Counted from the stretch's first letter, positions 1 to 10,891 are shown. The stretch is DNA of 64,000 nt from Asterella californica (GCA_036924285.1 JAYKYS010000010.1:11011001-11075000), one strand, 5' to 3'. Numbers and translations are program-made. Notes: generated from the sequence alone by a model not told the origin.

Positions 1-2
1 GT

Positions 3-3000
3 TCTAAGAGAAGCAAGAAGAAGAAACCCAAGAGCAAGACATCAAAGTCAATGGGAGTTGGTGTGGTGGATGTGCATGCTTCAGAGGTATGCACTAGGAC
101 TTCAAAGATTGAAGTCCGGTTGAATGATCACTACGTCTCTGACGTATTGGTGGATGGAGGGTCGGCTGTAAATGCCATATCGGAGAGGTTGATGAAGAAG
201 TTGGGGATGGAACCAACTCGCCCGGCTAGCATTTTCGTGGGGATGGCTAACAAGCAACGGGTAAGACCTCTTGGTGTGTTAGAGAAGGTGGTCGTGTCTG
301 TGATGAGAGTTCAAACATTGATGTCCTTTCAAGTGTTAAAGGACTCTAGTTATGATTTGCTCCTAGCTAGGCCTTGGTTGAGAGCTGTGCGCACCACTGA
401 TAGGTGGCACAAGGGATACTTACGGATTGGGCCTAGAGATCATAGAGTGATAGTACCTCTCTCGGGTGTTGAAGTTGTGACTTCTGACTCTGATAGACCC
501 ATTAGTGACTACTGGGAATCTGATACGGAGGATGATCAAAGTGTCTCAGAAGTAGATACCGAAGATTCTTATGATCAAGAATACTCGTCTGAGGACAAAG
601 GATTTGATCGAGATGAATCATTACATCAGCTTAGTGCTATTGACTTGTTGCCTCGACCAACAGTGGAGAAAGATCCTGACAAAGAAGAGTTGAGTGAGGC
701 AGAGATTGTGAGAAGACTCTCTACCCTGAAGTTTGGTATCAATGTCACTCAAGAGGAGAAAAGTAGATTCTTAGATATATTTCGAAAATATATCCATGTG
801 TTTGCTTTCAGCTACAAGGATTTGAAGGAGGTGACTCTCGAGACTCATCGAATCGAATTGGAGGAGAACGTAAGATCAGTTCGACAGAAGCAGAGAAGGG
901 TCAATCCTACAACAGCAATGATGGTCAAGGAGGAGATAGACAAGTTGAAGGAGGCGAGTTTCATCTATGAGGTGGAGAACTCAGAATGGGTTTCACCCAT
1001 TGTGATTGTCAAGAAGAAGAATGGTAAGCTGCGAGTGTGCATAGACTATAAGAAGTTGAATGCAGTTACCAAGAAGGATTATTATCCTCTACCATTTATA
1101 GATGAGATTTTGGAAGAAGTTGCTGGTCATGAGTGGTACAGCTTTGGTGATGGTTATAGTAGGTATAACCAGATCAAGATAGCACAGGAGTACCAGCAGT
1201 TGACTAGTTTCACTACTCCTTGGGGAACATTTGCATTTCGAGTGATGTCATTCGGATTGTGTAATGCTCTGGCCACGTTTCAGAGATTCATGAACAAGGT
1301 GTTTGAACCATTCATAGGGAAGTTTGTTCGTGATTTCATTGACGATTTCTGTGTGTACGGAAGAAAAGAGGACCACTTTGATCATGTGATCAAAGTTTTG
1401 CAGCGGTTGGAGCAAGCCAACACTTTTCTAAATCCAGAGAAGTGCATCTTTGGCTGCGAAGAAGGTCTGCTGTTAGGGCACATCATTTCCAAGAATGGGA
1501 TTGCGATAGATCCTGAGAAGGTGAAGAAGATTGTGGATCTTCCATTTCCGATCAACTTGACAAAGTTGAGGCAGTTTCTTGGCATGGTTGGATATTATCG
1601 TAGGTTTATCTTTTCCTTCTCAAACAAAGCAATAGCTTTGACTATGTACGTGAAGAAGGGAGTTGATTTTGACTTGATAATGCATGATCAGAAGGCAAAG
1701 GAAGCATTTGAGGAGCTGAAAAAGGCATTGGTGATAGCTCCTATACTTGCTAAACCCGAGTGGAGTAAAGCATTTATTCTGTATACGGATGCCTCCAATG
1801 TAGCTATCGAGTGTACATTAAGTCAGTTAGATGGAGATGGGCATGATCATCTTATAGCTTATGCTAGTAGGCAGATGGTGCCAGCGGAGAAGAATTACTC
1901 CGTGATTGAACGAGAAGGATTAGCAGTGATCTTCGGATTGAAGAAATTTCGACACTACTTGCTAGGAGGAAAATTTTCCATAGTCACAGATCACAAGGCT
2001 TTAAAGTATATCTTTAATAAGCCTAATGCTGAAGGTCGTATTGCTCGTTGGAAGATCCTTCTAACAGAATACGACTACGTGATCAAAGATAGACCAGGGA
2101 AAAAGCATGCGAATGCTGATCTTTTGTCGAGAGCTTATGATGATGAGGGAGAAGAACCGTTTGATGATTCATTTCCAGACGAGCATCTGATGACCATCAC
2201 AAGCATTGAGGAGATACCGGACGAGTACAAGGAAATCTGGAGTTTTCTTGCAGATAGCTCTTTTCCAGAAGGTATGCATACCCGAGAACGTAACGTGTTG
2301 ATCAAGAGATGCAAACCTTACACCATGGTGGAGGGAATTCTATTTCATCAAGGAGCAGATGGCTTACTAAGGAGAGCAGTTGGTCAGAAGGAGGCATTCA
2401 AGCTAATGCACGAGTTTCATGACGGAATTGTTTGCGGAGGTCACTTTGCTGGTAAGATAACAGCTTTCAAGATTTTGGATGCGGGTTATCACTGGAGAGG
2501 GATTTTCAAAGAGTGTTTAGACTATTGCAAAACTTGTGACGTATGTCAAGCATTTGCTCTGAAGTCTACTAGAACACCTCCTTTAAGATCAATTCTAGTA
2601 GTCTCCACTGACTATTGTACCAAGTGGGTAGAGGCTAGACCTTTGAGAGAGACCAATGAAACAGAAGTCGGTAGATTCCTATGGGAGAGGATCATCACAA
2701 GATTTGGATGTCCGTTAGAGTTGGTCTCGGATAGAGGAGAGTTTGTAGGGAGCATGACTACTGCTATGCTACAACACTTTTCTATCAAGGCACGAGTAAC
2801 GACCTCATACAAACCAAATGGCAATGGTCTTGCGGAGAAGACCAATCTTACACTTTGTATGATGCTCGCCAAAGATGCTGGTGTTGAGACTGCGAAACAT
2901 ACTTGGGATAAGAGGCTACATGCCATCTTATGGGAGTACCGAACTACAACAAAGACTTCTACTGGGTACTTTCCATTTCGACTGGTTTATGGAGTGGAGT

Positions 3001-3446
3001 CCAAGTTGCCGATCCAATTCGAATTGGATACTTTTCAAACCATTCAACGAAAGTTGAAGAGGTCGAGGGGAGAAGACGTGGTCAGATCAAGAAGAGAGCA
3101 ACTCATGGAGTTGGAAGAGATCCGAGCGGTAGCAATGATCCGGATGGAACGAGCTCAGGCGTATCAAAAGAAGAGTTACGACAAACGGTTGGACAAGAGA
3201 GAGATAAAGCCTTTTCAAATAGGAGATTGGGTAATGTTGTATGATGCTATCAGATTCAAGAGGGCTAGGGAGAAGTTTCTTCCGAGATATTTTGGTCCTT
3301 TTGTTGTAGATAAGGTGTGGAGCAACTTCACATATGACCTTCAGGAGCTGGGAGGAAGGAGATTCGATCGGGTAAATCATGACAAGTTGAAGTTGTTTCG
3401 TCGACGAAAGTTCTCTCTTCACTCCGAGGACGGAGCGAAAATTTAG
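3..3446 (+). CDS. pol: Family A Gag-Pol polyprotein, 5' truncated, integrase deleted in frame
   Basis: This polyprotein is open from the window edge to TAG at 3444-3446. In order it holds an aspartic protease (VDGGSAVN, Asp codon 153-155, and a later LLLARPW block), an acidic linker, reverse transcriptase (FIDDF, Asp pair 1341-1346), RNase H (first Asp 1788-1790, ending in ADLLSR), an HHCC zinc region, integrase core and C-terminal tail, with no chromodomain. Compared with A2 and A3 it lacks 78 bp at about 2598-2601, in frame. That removes the GIDFVGP segment with the first Asp of the DDE triad. The second Asp (SDRG, 2730-2732) and the Glu (2835-2837) remain, and one Gly codon is lost after SDRG. 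RT also carries changes at conserved sites (YSR for YSG, NALAT for NAPAT). The frame is open, but integrase should be inactive. Confidence 0.9.
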   Translation, partial: SKRSKKKKPKSKTSKSMGVGVVDVHASEVCTRTSKIEVRLNDHYVSDVLVDGGSAVNAISERLMKKLGMEPTRPASIFVGMANKQRVRPLGVLEKVVVSVMRVQTLMSFQVLKDSSYDLLLARPWLRAVRTTDRWHKGYLRIGPRDHRVIVPLSGVEVVTSDSDRPISDYWESDTEDDQSVSEVDTEDSYDQEYSSEDKGFDRDESLHQLSAIDLLPRPTVEKDPDKEELSEAEIVRRLSTLKFGINVTQEEKSRFLDIFRKYIHVFAFSYKDLKEVTLETHRIELEENVRSVRQKQRRVNPTTAMMVKEEIDKLKEASFIYEVENSEWVSPIVIVKKKNGKLRVCIDYKKLNAVTKKDYYPLPFIDEILEEVAGHEWYSFGDGYSRYNQIKIAQEYQQLTSFTTPWGTFAFRVMSFGLCNALATFQRFMNKVFEPFIGKFVRDFIDDFCVYGRKEDHFDHVIKVLQRLEQANTFLNPEKCIFGCEEGLLLGHIISKNGIAIDPEKVKKIVDLPFPINLTKLRQFLGMVGYYRRFIFSFSNKAIALTMYVKKGVDFDLIMHDQKAKEAFEELKKALVIAPILAKPEWSKAFILYTDASNVAIECTLSQLDGDGHDHLIAYASRQMVPAEKNYSVIEREGLAVIFGLKKFRHYLLGGKFSIVTDHKALKYIFNKPNAEGRIARWKILLTEYDYVIKDRPGKKHANADLLSRAYDDEGEEPFDDSFPDEHLMTITSIEEIPDEYKEIWSFLADSSFPEGMHTRERNVLIKRCKPYTMVEGILFHQGADGLLRRAVGQKEAFKLMHEFHDGIVCGGHFAGKITAFKILDAGYHWRGIFKECLDYCKTCDVCQAFALKSTRTPPLRSILVVSTDYCTKWVEARPLRETNETEVGRFLWERIITRFGCPLELVSDRGEFVGSMTTAMLQHFSIKARVTTSYKPNGNGLAEKTNLTLCMMLAKDAGVETAKHTWDKRLHAILWEYRTTTKTSTGYFPFRLVYGVESKLPIQFELDTFQTIQRKLKRSRGEDVVRSRREQLMELEEIRAVAMIRMERAQAYQKKSYDKRLDKREIKPFQIGDWVMLYDAIRFKRAREKFLPRYFGPFVVDKVWSNFTYDLQELGGRRFDRVNHDKLKLFRRRKFSLHSEDGAKI

Positions 3447-3459
3447 TCCGGGGGTAAAA

Positions 3460-4375
3460 TATAACGACCTATGTTACACACAGGAAGTTTGTCTATTAGT
3501 AAGGTGTTTAGTTATAACTAAGTGTTGAGAATGTTTATTTGCTGCCAAAGTACTTTAAGGAGGTATCAAGTTAGTCATGACTAGCTAAAAGTTAGTTATG
3601 GTTAAACTTAGCTGTACTTTTGGCAGAATTCAGATATTTGCTAAAGAGTGAGCACTACTATCTTGTCATCTTGTCTAGAAGGTAGAAAGGAGGTGGAAAG
3701 TATCCCTTATCTCCTTTTTGACTTGATATTAGTGGTTGGATTAAAGTTGTGGACTTTGTGGGCATTAAAAACAAGAAGAGATTCCACATGTTTCCTTTTT
3801 AGTGGGTCCTAGTGTAGAGGGGGGGGGGGGAATTTGAGATTCCTTGAGAATATTCCAGAATCCTTCTAGAAGTTGTTGACTTTGAAGGAATAAGCCCATG
3901 TGAAAAGGTAAGAAGCCCATGTGATTAATGCTTTTACCTTAAGTAATATCTTAGTAAAACCCGGTAAAAGTAGTTACGGCTGAGTTACCAGAGGGTATCA
4001 AAGTAAAAACCTAGAATGTATAAATAGAGGAGTAGAGAAGAGCTCCTCATCCTTGTTTTCATATTGTCGTAATGACAACTTGAGTAATATAGAGAGTGTG
4101 GAATATTTTTAGCATGTGAGAACTTGAGAGACGTCTTTAGAATCGAGGATTTTAGTTGATGTGTTTAAGGAGATTTTTAGTTGATAAGTTTGTGGGTGTA
4201 TGAATGAGTGAACTTAGCATTTTTCCCTTCAAGATTCATGGTGTGCTTCCATCAAAGCCATCAGAGGTGACCCCTGAGTGAGAGACATGCCCGACATTTG
4301 CAGATTCATCGGTGGCGATCGTGGAGGTTGAGAGATGAGGAGGTAGTTGATTGATGAGATCGTGGAGGGTTTACA
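3460..4375 (+). repeat. 3' LTR of A1
   Basis: This 916-bp LTR matches the LTRs at 36937, 43641, 54849 and 62702 from the TGTAACGACC start to the GGGTTTACA end. Here the second base is A, giving TATAACGACC. A purine-rich stretch just upstream (3421-3440, GAGGACGGAGCGAAAA core) and the GGGGGTAAAA before the LTR are candidate polypurine-tract sequence. The first 19 bases of the family consensus form an inverted repeat, TGTAAC/GTTACA. A run of 12 G lies at 3819-3830. Confidence 0.93.
4019..4026 (+). promoter_or_regulatory. TATA box of family A LTR
   Basis: TATAAATA stands about 560 bp into the LTR and is followed by a G/A-rich stretch with GAGCTC. The same octamer is kept in all full LTRs of the family (37489, 44198, 55404, 63257). 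It is the likely RNA polymerase II promoter marking the U3/R boundary. The start site itself is inferred. Confidence 0.65.
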
Positions 4376-5107
4376 AAGCACATCTTTCCCATCATTCATT
4401 CTGGATCGGAGTCGGATTCACAAGAGGAGACGCTGAGCACCAGAACTGCGCAGAAGACAACTTCTGCAACTACAGAGAGTCTTCCGAAGACTCCAAAAGT
4501 CGACGTATGGGTTGACATCCCAATCGCGACTCGAGGAAGCGTAGTGAAGAGAACCGCTCCTGCAGTAGGAAGAGATCTCTCACCCCGGAAGATGAGAAGA
4601 GTAGCGTCTTCCCTCGCGCAGGGCTTCCCACCTTATCAGAAATCGAGATAGGAGTAGATCAGGAGGGGATCACACCCAGCGAATTAGAGTAGATAGCAAG
4701 TTAAGAAGACAGTTGACTTGTCTAAACTTGATAGGAATCGAAATTGCTGTCTTAGGAGGTGGTAGTTTACTTATAATTTAAGATGATTGTCCATGTGGCA
4801 GAGTAGGCAGCGCATGAGTAGCAAAGCAAATGTCTAAATCAAGGTAAGGAACCGATTGCATGTGAGATGGTGGTCTTTTGTCAGTCCTTCATCTCTCTGA
4901 TTGCAGTTGAGGATTGGAGAGGATCTCCCCTGCGCCTCAAAGTAGTAGTATAAGTTAGGAGACAGAGTAGGTTTTCACACACATTGTACACACGTTAGGC
5001 GCACTAAACACATTACATCCGATGCTAGAGACATACGAATAGATTTGGATTACACCGGAGGGGTCTGCATCCTCGCTTCCAGCAATGGATCGATGATGTA
5101 GATAGAG
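4376..5107 (+). other. E-like element 3' terminal remnant (plus orientation)
   Basis: From about 4610 to 5107 this stretch is recognisably the reverse complement of 50438-51000. Shared landmarks are GCAGGGCTTCCCA, GACTTGTCTAAACTT, GCGCACTAAACACATTA and AGAGACATACGAATAGATT. In both places it holds the end of an ORF and about 400 bp after it. Similarity stops abruptly at about 5107. It is read as the 3' end of an E-like retrotransposon, oriented opposite to E1, into which A1 inserted. Confidence 0.6.
4400..4692 (+). pseudogene. Decayed C-terminal ORF of an E-like element
   Basis: One frame is open from at least 4400 to TAG at 4649-4651 and reads as Ser/Thr/Lys-rich protein. A second frame takes over near 4600 and ends with SELE and a stop at 4690-4692. 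That matches the SEQLE end of the minus-strand ORF at 50904. One frameshift would therefore join them. The product is unknown; it is the last ORF before the 3' non-coding region of an E-like element. The position would fit an accessory or env-like ORF of the Athila/Tat kind, but no diagnostic motif is visible. Confidence 0.35.
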
Positions 5108-5119
5108 AGTACACCAGCT

Positions 5120-5690
5120 CTACCTGCACATATGCGTGGAAGAACGCGCCCAGTTGATGGACAACCCTTCCCAAATGGCTTCTAGGAATTCCACGTCCTG
5201 GTCCCCAAGGTACCTCGTCTTCTGCGTCTTTCCCTTGGGAAGGAGGTGAAGGAACAGTTTCGTCAAAAAATGCTTCTGCGGCTCCCGGTAAGCTTCGACC
5301 TTCCATCCGTTTGTTCCCTGTCTGTCCTCTAGGAAGAAGCAAGATGTGCTCTCATGCACATGTCACTTCCCCGAGATCATGGGTAGGATCTTCTTCTCTA
5401 ATTCGTACCTCTTGTTCTCTGCTTCTGATCTGTGGAAAGCCCTACGCCACCATTCTAATGTCCAAGAAGATGGTCTTCCCCGAGCTACTCCTGCCTTCGC
5501 AGGTACATGGTTGCGGAGAGGTAATGCTGCCCAAATCTCCTCCAGAAGACCCTGGTCTACGAGGTTCCAATCCTACAGGAAGAAGTCAAGACCCAACTCC
5601 TTGATGAAGGGTTTGGCCTCAGTCAACTCTGCTGCCGGTAACACCAACCCTCGAGGATGCATCGACATACTCGAAGCTCTGCTGCACTAA
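5120..5690 (-). pseudogene. Unrecognised decayed ORF, minus strand
   Basis: Read on the minus strand, one frame gives protein-like sequence of about 190 codons interrupted by two stops. It is rich in W, F and E and holds the stretches EWWRRAFHRSEAENKRYE and FLTKLFLHLLPKGKTQ. A frame change near 5140 would continue it as RFFHAYVQVEL. I do not recognise the family. It could be a 3' accessory ORF of an E-type element or a captured host fragment. It sits between the E-like remnant and a non-coding GAAGAC-rich stretch, with no visible LTR boundary on either side. Confidence 0.35.
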
Positions 5691-7739
5691 GCCACACGTA
5701 CTTACTGTGAGCCGAAGGCTCAGTCCTTCCCAAGTTCTCACAGTCTAGCTTCCACTCTCAGAAGACGAATCTAGTCTTCCAGAAGACAGCTATTCCGTCT
5801 TCCGGGATTCTAACAGTGCTTCCTAAGTTCCTCTCGTCTTCCGAGCTATATCTAACCAATCCTAACTAAGCGAGGCATCGCATGGATTCCTAAGAAGACA
5901 ACCCACCTTGCATTTCATCCTACTTCCTAACAGAAGATAGAAGATATGCGAGAAGCAGAGTGTATGAAAAGTTCAGAAGATGGTCGCGGACTCCTACGAT
6001 GACAGTGACCTCCAAGAAGACTCCCGAGATAACTTCGATTCAAGAACGTTGAAGACTTCCCCTCACTGATCTCACCTGTCTTCTGCTTCCGACATGCAAT
6101 CTAACCTCACAACAAACACAAGAGATTCATACTCTGTTCTTCCGACTTCTCGTCTCTCATACACACTCAAAAGAAGCTTGTTGCATGATGGGAAGACAGG
6201 ACCCTCGACCATTCTCTCCAGATTCTGCCAGCAAGACTTCTCACAACTCTCTTCTAAGTTCAAGAAGAAGAAGGATAGGCTGCTATGGGTCTGACAGAAG
6301 AGACCAGTAAAAGACCCTCACGTCTTCTCGCGCATTCTGTCAGTCTTTCCAGTCTTCTAGTCTCTCTAAGAAGATGATTTGAGAAGCTCGGAAGATCGGG
6401 AGGCATAGGCCTGGTTCCCAACTTCCAGCTTCTCGAAACAACAAACAACTCACCAAGTCACTCAGGATTCGTACCAAGCTTCTCTCAACACAAAAGCAAA
6501 TCCAATCCACTCTTGATATGAATTGCACACATTCGTCTTCCGAAGACGTCAGACATCAGAAGCGTCTTCCGAAGATGTTCAGTTCAGAAGCGTCTTCCGA
6601 AGATGTTCAGATCTTCCGAAGCGTCTTCTATCTAGAGATTCGGGAGTAGAGGTGTGGTAAGGTAAGAAAATTGATAGCTGCGGGATCGAATTTGAGAACG
6701 ACGGTTAAGGAAGCTTGATTATAGTTCAAGAAGAAGCAAGAAGATGGTTGACGAAAATTGGACAGCGCTTCCACGCCCAATTTCACAGAAGGAAAATGCG
6801 GGATGGGAAAAACGATCGATGGTTGGTTTTCTGCAAACAACCGGGGAAGCACGAGGGATACTAAACAAGAGACGAGAAGCGGTGGGAAGGGAAGAGAACA
6901 TGAGAAGAACATCCAACAGTCTTTTGCTTGCTTCCCGTTGTGCCTTCAATCTTCTGCGCGCTTCTGGCTCCACCTCAGCTCCAATGCGACTCCACAGAGC
7001 TGCTTCTACCGTCAATGTCCTGCTGCTTCTCAATCGATCGGGGCTCCACCTCAGATTCTTCTTCAATCGCCCTTCAATGTCTGCTTCCGGGAATGTACAG
7101 GAGACTCCTTCAGCTTGATGATGCTTCCTATTCTCAGAAATTTGTTTGCTTTCTCTCTAGCTGCAATTCGATCCTAGCTGACCTCGATTTCACTCTGTTG
7201 GCTCTCCTCACTCAATTTGACACCTCCTAATTCAATGCGGCACCTCCTAACTCGATCTTCTGTGCTAATGTCTTCGATGCGAGAAGCAGGTGATGATTCT
7301 GCGCTAATGCGCTTCTCCCGTATCTTCTCGCGCAATTAGGGGTTCTTCGACCTACTTGACCTACCTACTACCTTGGGCTACCTGGTAGGTACACCTACCC
7401 TCCTACTGGGTGGTGCGCGGTTAGGTCTATGTAGTCACAGTCGCTGTCACTGTCACTGTCTTCTGGAAGACACGCGTCTTCCGTCTTTCGTCTTCCGTCT
7501 TCCGAAGACCTGGTCGGGAAGACATCTTCTCAAAAGATGTCCTTCTTCCATCTTCGGAAGATGTCGACTTCTCTTACAAAAAATTCTTAAGACCATCTTC
7601 TTCTAAGCAAGATGTATTCTTAAGCAACAAGGTTATTTCAATTACACGGACATGTGATTAACTTCAAAAATTTCAAAAATTCGTACATCTTATAAATTGT
7701 GGGCACCACAGACGCCCACCCTCACATATTTACGTCCTC
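5691..7739. other. Non-coding GAAGAC/GTCTTC-rich region
   Basis: I see no convincing gene here. Short open frames exist on both strands but none looks like protein. The stretch is full of the hexamers GAAGAC and GTCTTC and the palindrome TCTTCCGAAGA. It lies just downstream of the E1 integrase, so it is where the 3' non-coding region and 3' LTR of E1 should be. However, I could not align it with the LTR at 49022, so this is position-based inference only. Confidence 0.4.
6534..6630. repeat. Short tandem repeat with TCTTCCGAAGA palindromes
   Basis: A unit close to AGAAGCGTCTTCCGAAGATG is repeated about three times with small spacer changes, flanked by partial units. Each unit contains the self-complementary TCTTCCGAAGA. 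Confidence 0.75.
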
Positions 7740-8850
7740 GCAAACATCAGAGCTGGTTCACGCTCAATATTTCTTGACACGCCCATACAATTCTTCTCCA
7801 AAGCTGCATTCTTGTCTTCTTCGAACTCCACAAAGTTCAGAGGACGTTGCTCCTGGCTTTTCTCTTCTTCCATGCGTTCGGTAACGGCTAACCTGTAAGT
7901 AGTGACCTCTAACTCGATGGGGACAACATGTGTCATTCCATAAGTTAGGTAGAAGGGTGTCTTTTGGATCGTGATCTTGGGTGAAATCCTGAAATCTCAT
8001 AACACAGATGGCAGCTTCGTGTCTCAATCATACGCATGGTTAACAGTTACCTTATTCAAGATATTACAAAGAAGATCATTCGACTTCTCTGTCAGTCCGT
8101 TAGCTTCCGGGTTGTATGGTGTCGTCTTCCGATGTTTTATCCTGACGGGGTCAGGAGGGAAATAGTCTCATTTAAAAAATGAGTACCTCTATCTGATACT
8201 AGTTCCAGCGGGCATCCGTATCGAATGATAATGTTGTGCCAGAAGAACCTGACTACCACTACGGCGTCATTCTTCCTTGTGGCTTCGTCCTCTACCATCT
8301 TGGTAGCACAGTCGGTAGCTATCAAAATGTATTGTGCTCGCGTTCTTCTAGCCATCGGGACGATAGGTCCGATAAAGTCGATTCCTCACTTTTCAAAAGG
8401 AGCAAACGGGAGAATGGGAGTAAGAGGCCACCTAGTAGTAGCTGTTGGTCTTCCCACCCTCTGGCACACATCACATTTCTTGATCTCCTGAAAAATATCT
8501 CTGTACATGGTCGGTCACCAGTAACCAACGTCCAACATCTTCTTCACCGTGATCTTCAGTCCGTAGTGATCCCAGCATCTTCGTAGTGAAGACCCGTGAT
8601 CACTGGCTTAATTTCTGAAGGCTCAAGGCATCTCCTTAGCTTCTCGTCATGTCCCTTCCTAAACATGATACCTGGAAGATGGCGTAGGGACCTGCCTTGT
8701 GTAGAAGAGAGCCCTCTGCTCGGCATCCAATCCCTCGGGGTACTGTTGGTCTTCCAAGAACTTCCTTAAGTCCTTGAAGATCGATTCTTCTGTGGAAGTC
8801 GCAAAGACCGGATCAGAAGACCTAGTCTCGTCTTCTGGGAAGCATGCGGT
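7730..8850 (-). pseudogene. E1 integrase (decayed)
   Basis: This is the end of the E1 pol frame, recovered in several frames. From the right come a zinc-region CDVCQ, then GIDFIGP with the first catalytic Asp, YGCPLELVSDRG with the second, and NGLTEKSN with the Glu, so all three DDE residues can still be read. A TGA replaces the Trp before GIDF (stop at 8386-8388). A 15-bp perfect hairpin (CCTGAC/GTCAGG, 8139-8153) sits where the frame breaks between SDRG and the Glu block. The tail reaches a THVVPIELEV block at about 7900 and ends near 7740, before any chromodomain or LTR. Confidence 0.75.
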
Positions 8851-8856
8851 ACGCCC

Positions 8857-10323
8857 TCACTCAGATGAGAGTGTCTCTGCAGAAACTGAAAATAGCTTCT
8901 CGTCAGGGAACTCGTCTTCCACTTCATCTTCTCGTCGCTCCGTCTCCAATCTGGATAGGTAGTCAGCATTAACATGCTGTCTTCCAGACTTGTACTCAAC
9001 CGTGTAAGTAAATTCCTGGAGATGAAGAATCCACCTAGCTATCCTACCAGACAAATCTGTTTTCTTCACTAGATGTTTCAAAGAAAAATGATCCACATAG
9101 AAGACAAACGGATTGGCTAGAAGATAGTGCCTAAACTTCCTACAGGAGTAAATCATGCCAAGACACTCCCTTTCAGTTGTATAGTACTTCTTCTCTGCAT
9201 CATTGAGTTGTCTTCCCGCATAGTAGATGGGATAATCTTTCTTCTTCTCATCTTTCTGACTCAATACCACCCCTATGGCGAAAGTAGAAACATCCACATA
9301 AATGTGGAAGACTCTCTCCCAATCAGGTGGTCTTACGATAGGAGATTCTGTCAGAAGTCTTTTCATTTCTTCGAACGCTTCCTGCTGCTCAGAAGACCAA
9401 ATGTAAGGTTCGTCCTTCTTCAGCAACTTGGTGAGTCTTTCTGCTACTTCTGCATACATGTCAATAAACCTCTTGTAGTATCTTACGTTGCCCATGAAGC
9501 TTCTCAACTGAGTCAGGTTAGCAAGTGGGTGAAGTTTCATGATGACTTCCACCTTAGCACAGTCGACTTCTATACCTTTTCCAGAAATCCTATGTCCTAG
9601 CAAAATTCCTTCTGACATACCAAAGAAGCACTTCTCAGGATGAAGAGCCAAACGATGCTCTCTACACTTCAAAAAACACTTCCTCAGAAATATCAGGTGA
9701 TCTTCTTTCGATCCAAACACACAAAAATCATCCAAGAAGATCTCCATGAAAGTGCGAAGATACTCCTAGAAGATCGTAATCATCAGTCTCTGGAATGTGG
9801 CGGGTGCGTTGCATAAACCAAACGGCATTTGATTGTACGCGTACGTGCCCCAATCAGTGATAAAAGTGATTTTTGACTTGTCTTCTTCTCTGATTGAAAC
9901 TTGGTTATACCCAGAATACCCATCCAGGAAGCTGTAGAACTCATGTCCTGCTACTTGATCTAACACAGAGTCGGTGAAAAGTAAAGGATGATGATCTTTT
10001 TTCGTAGTCAAGTTCGGCTTTCGGAAGTCTTGACACACTCAGATCTTACTTGTCTGCTTCTTCGGCACAATGACAATAGGAGCTACCCACTCACTACTAA
10101 GTATTGGGAAGATGACTCCCGCCTTCAGATATTGATCGATCTGGTCCTTCACCAAAAGCGAGTACTTGAGGTTGAGTCGATACTGCCTCTTCCGTGCAGG
10201 AACAACGCATTCCAACAAGTCAATGCGATGCTCTCTCAGCTCTCGAGGTATGCTCTTCATGTCTTCTATGGTCCAAGCGAAGACGTCCTGGAACTCTGTC
10301 AAAAGTTCTCTAAAGTCTTCCAA
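8857..10323 (-). pseudogene. E1 reverse transcriptase and RNase H
   Basis: Three open pieces lie in one frame (10323-10039, 10038-9766, 9765-8857). They are separated only by TGA at 10039-10041, in place of a CGA Arg codon, and TAG at 9766-9768. RT blocks read KAGVIFP, FLDGYSGYNQ, MPFGLCNAPATFQ and FLDDFCVFG. RNase H follows with YVDVS, ERE, YVDH and ADYLSR, so its acidic residues are present. The role is copying of element RNA to DNA and removal of the RNA strand. Without the two stops this would be a normal-length RT-RNase H. It is dead as it stands. Confidence 0.85.
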
Positions 10324-10891
10324 CTACTGGCCCTCGATCACCTTGAAAAGCTTCAGCTTCTTCCCCAGGAACGACCTCCATTTCTTGAAGATCATCAGGG
10401 TTTATCACTCCTTCAGTGTGACTGTACTCACTGGCACCAAAGTATTCCGGTTTGGGAGCTTCTTCCGGTTCAGATTCATCTTCTGGAAGACCAACTGTCA
10501 GATCTTCTGAAGGGAAGACGGTACTTTCATCTTCTGGAAGACCAACTGTCGGATCTTCCGAAGGGAGGACGGTACTTTCGTCTTCTGGAAGCTCTTCTTC
10601 TGTAATTTCGTAGCACTCAATGTATCCACATATCACTTCTTCTGCTATCTTTGCGACTTCTGTAGTACACAAGTTATTCACCAAAAACTCATCATATCGT
10701 TCATCAATGTCAGAAGACGCAGTTGAGTCCTTTGACGTGTACCTCTCAGTCGTAGAGGGAGTTTCACCTTGATGTCCAATCTTCATCCAAGGAAGTGAGA
10801 CTTTGGTCTTCTCACTGGCTTGGGTGTAGGATTGGGAAACCTCAAACGATGTCTTCTCCAATCGGTATTTACATTTGCAGCATACAGCCAT
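10310..10891 (-). pseudogene. E1 acidic linker between protease and RT
   Basis: This open frame of 193 codons bridges protease and RT, in a frame different from both neighbours, so indels flank it. It is rich in Glu, Asp and Pro and contains a duplicated VGLPEDEST unit, seen in DNA as two copies of a GAAGACCAACTGTC-type segment (about 10480-10590). No enzyme motif is visible. Similar acidic linkers stand in this place in family A. It is a spacer of the polyprotein, function unknown. Confidence 0.6.

Larger units (their letters stand above)
1..4375 (+). mobile_element. Ty3/gypsy LTR retrotransposon A1, 3' part
   Basis: This is the 3' part of a family A element whose 5' LTR and gag lie left of the window. 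It holds protease to integrase in one open frame and a 3' LTR at 3460-4375. It aligns base for base over most of its length with A2 (36937-44555) and A3 (53740-63606), which fixes its family and ends. The LTR starts TA instead of TG, so the terminal dinucleotide has mutated. The 4-bp target duplication should be AAGC (4376-4379) if it follows the rule of the other copies, but the left flank is not visible. It abuts an E-like remnant, so it probably inserted into that. Confidence 0.93.

Noticed and set aside
5311..5690. Plus-strand ORFs of 97 and 114 codons
   Set aside because: They mirror the more protein-like minus-strand frame and lack motifs.
6719..7230. Overlapping open frames of 100-139 codons on both strands
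   Set aside because: Low-complexity Ser/Leu/Arg composition, no motifs, no homology to any element here. Open on both strands by composition.
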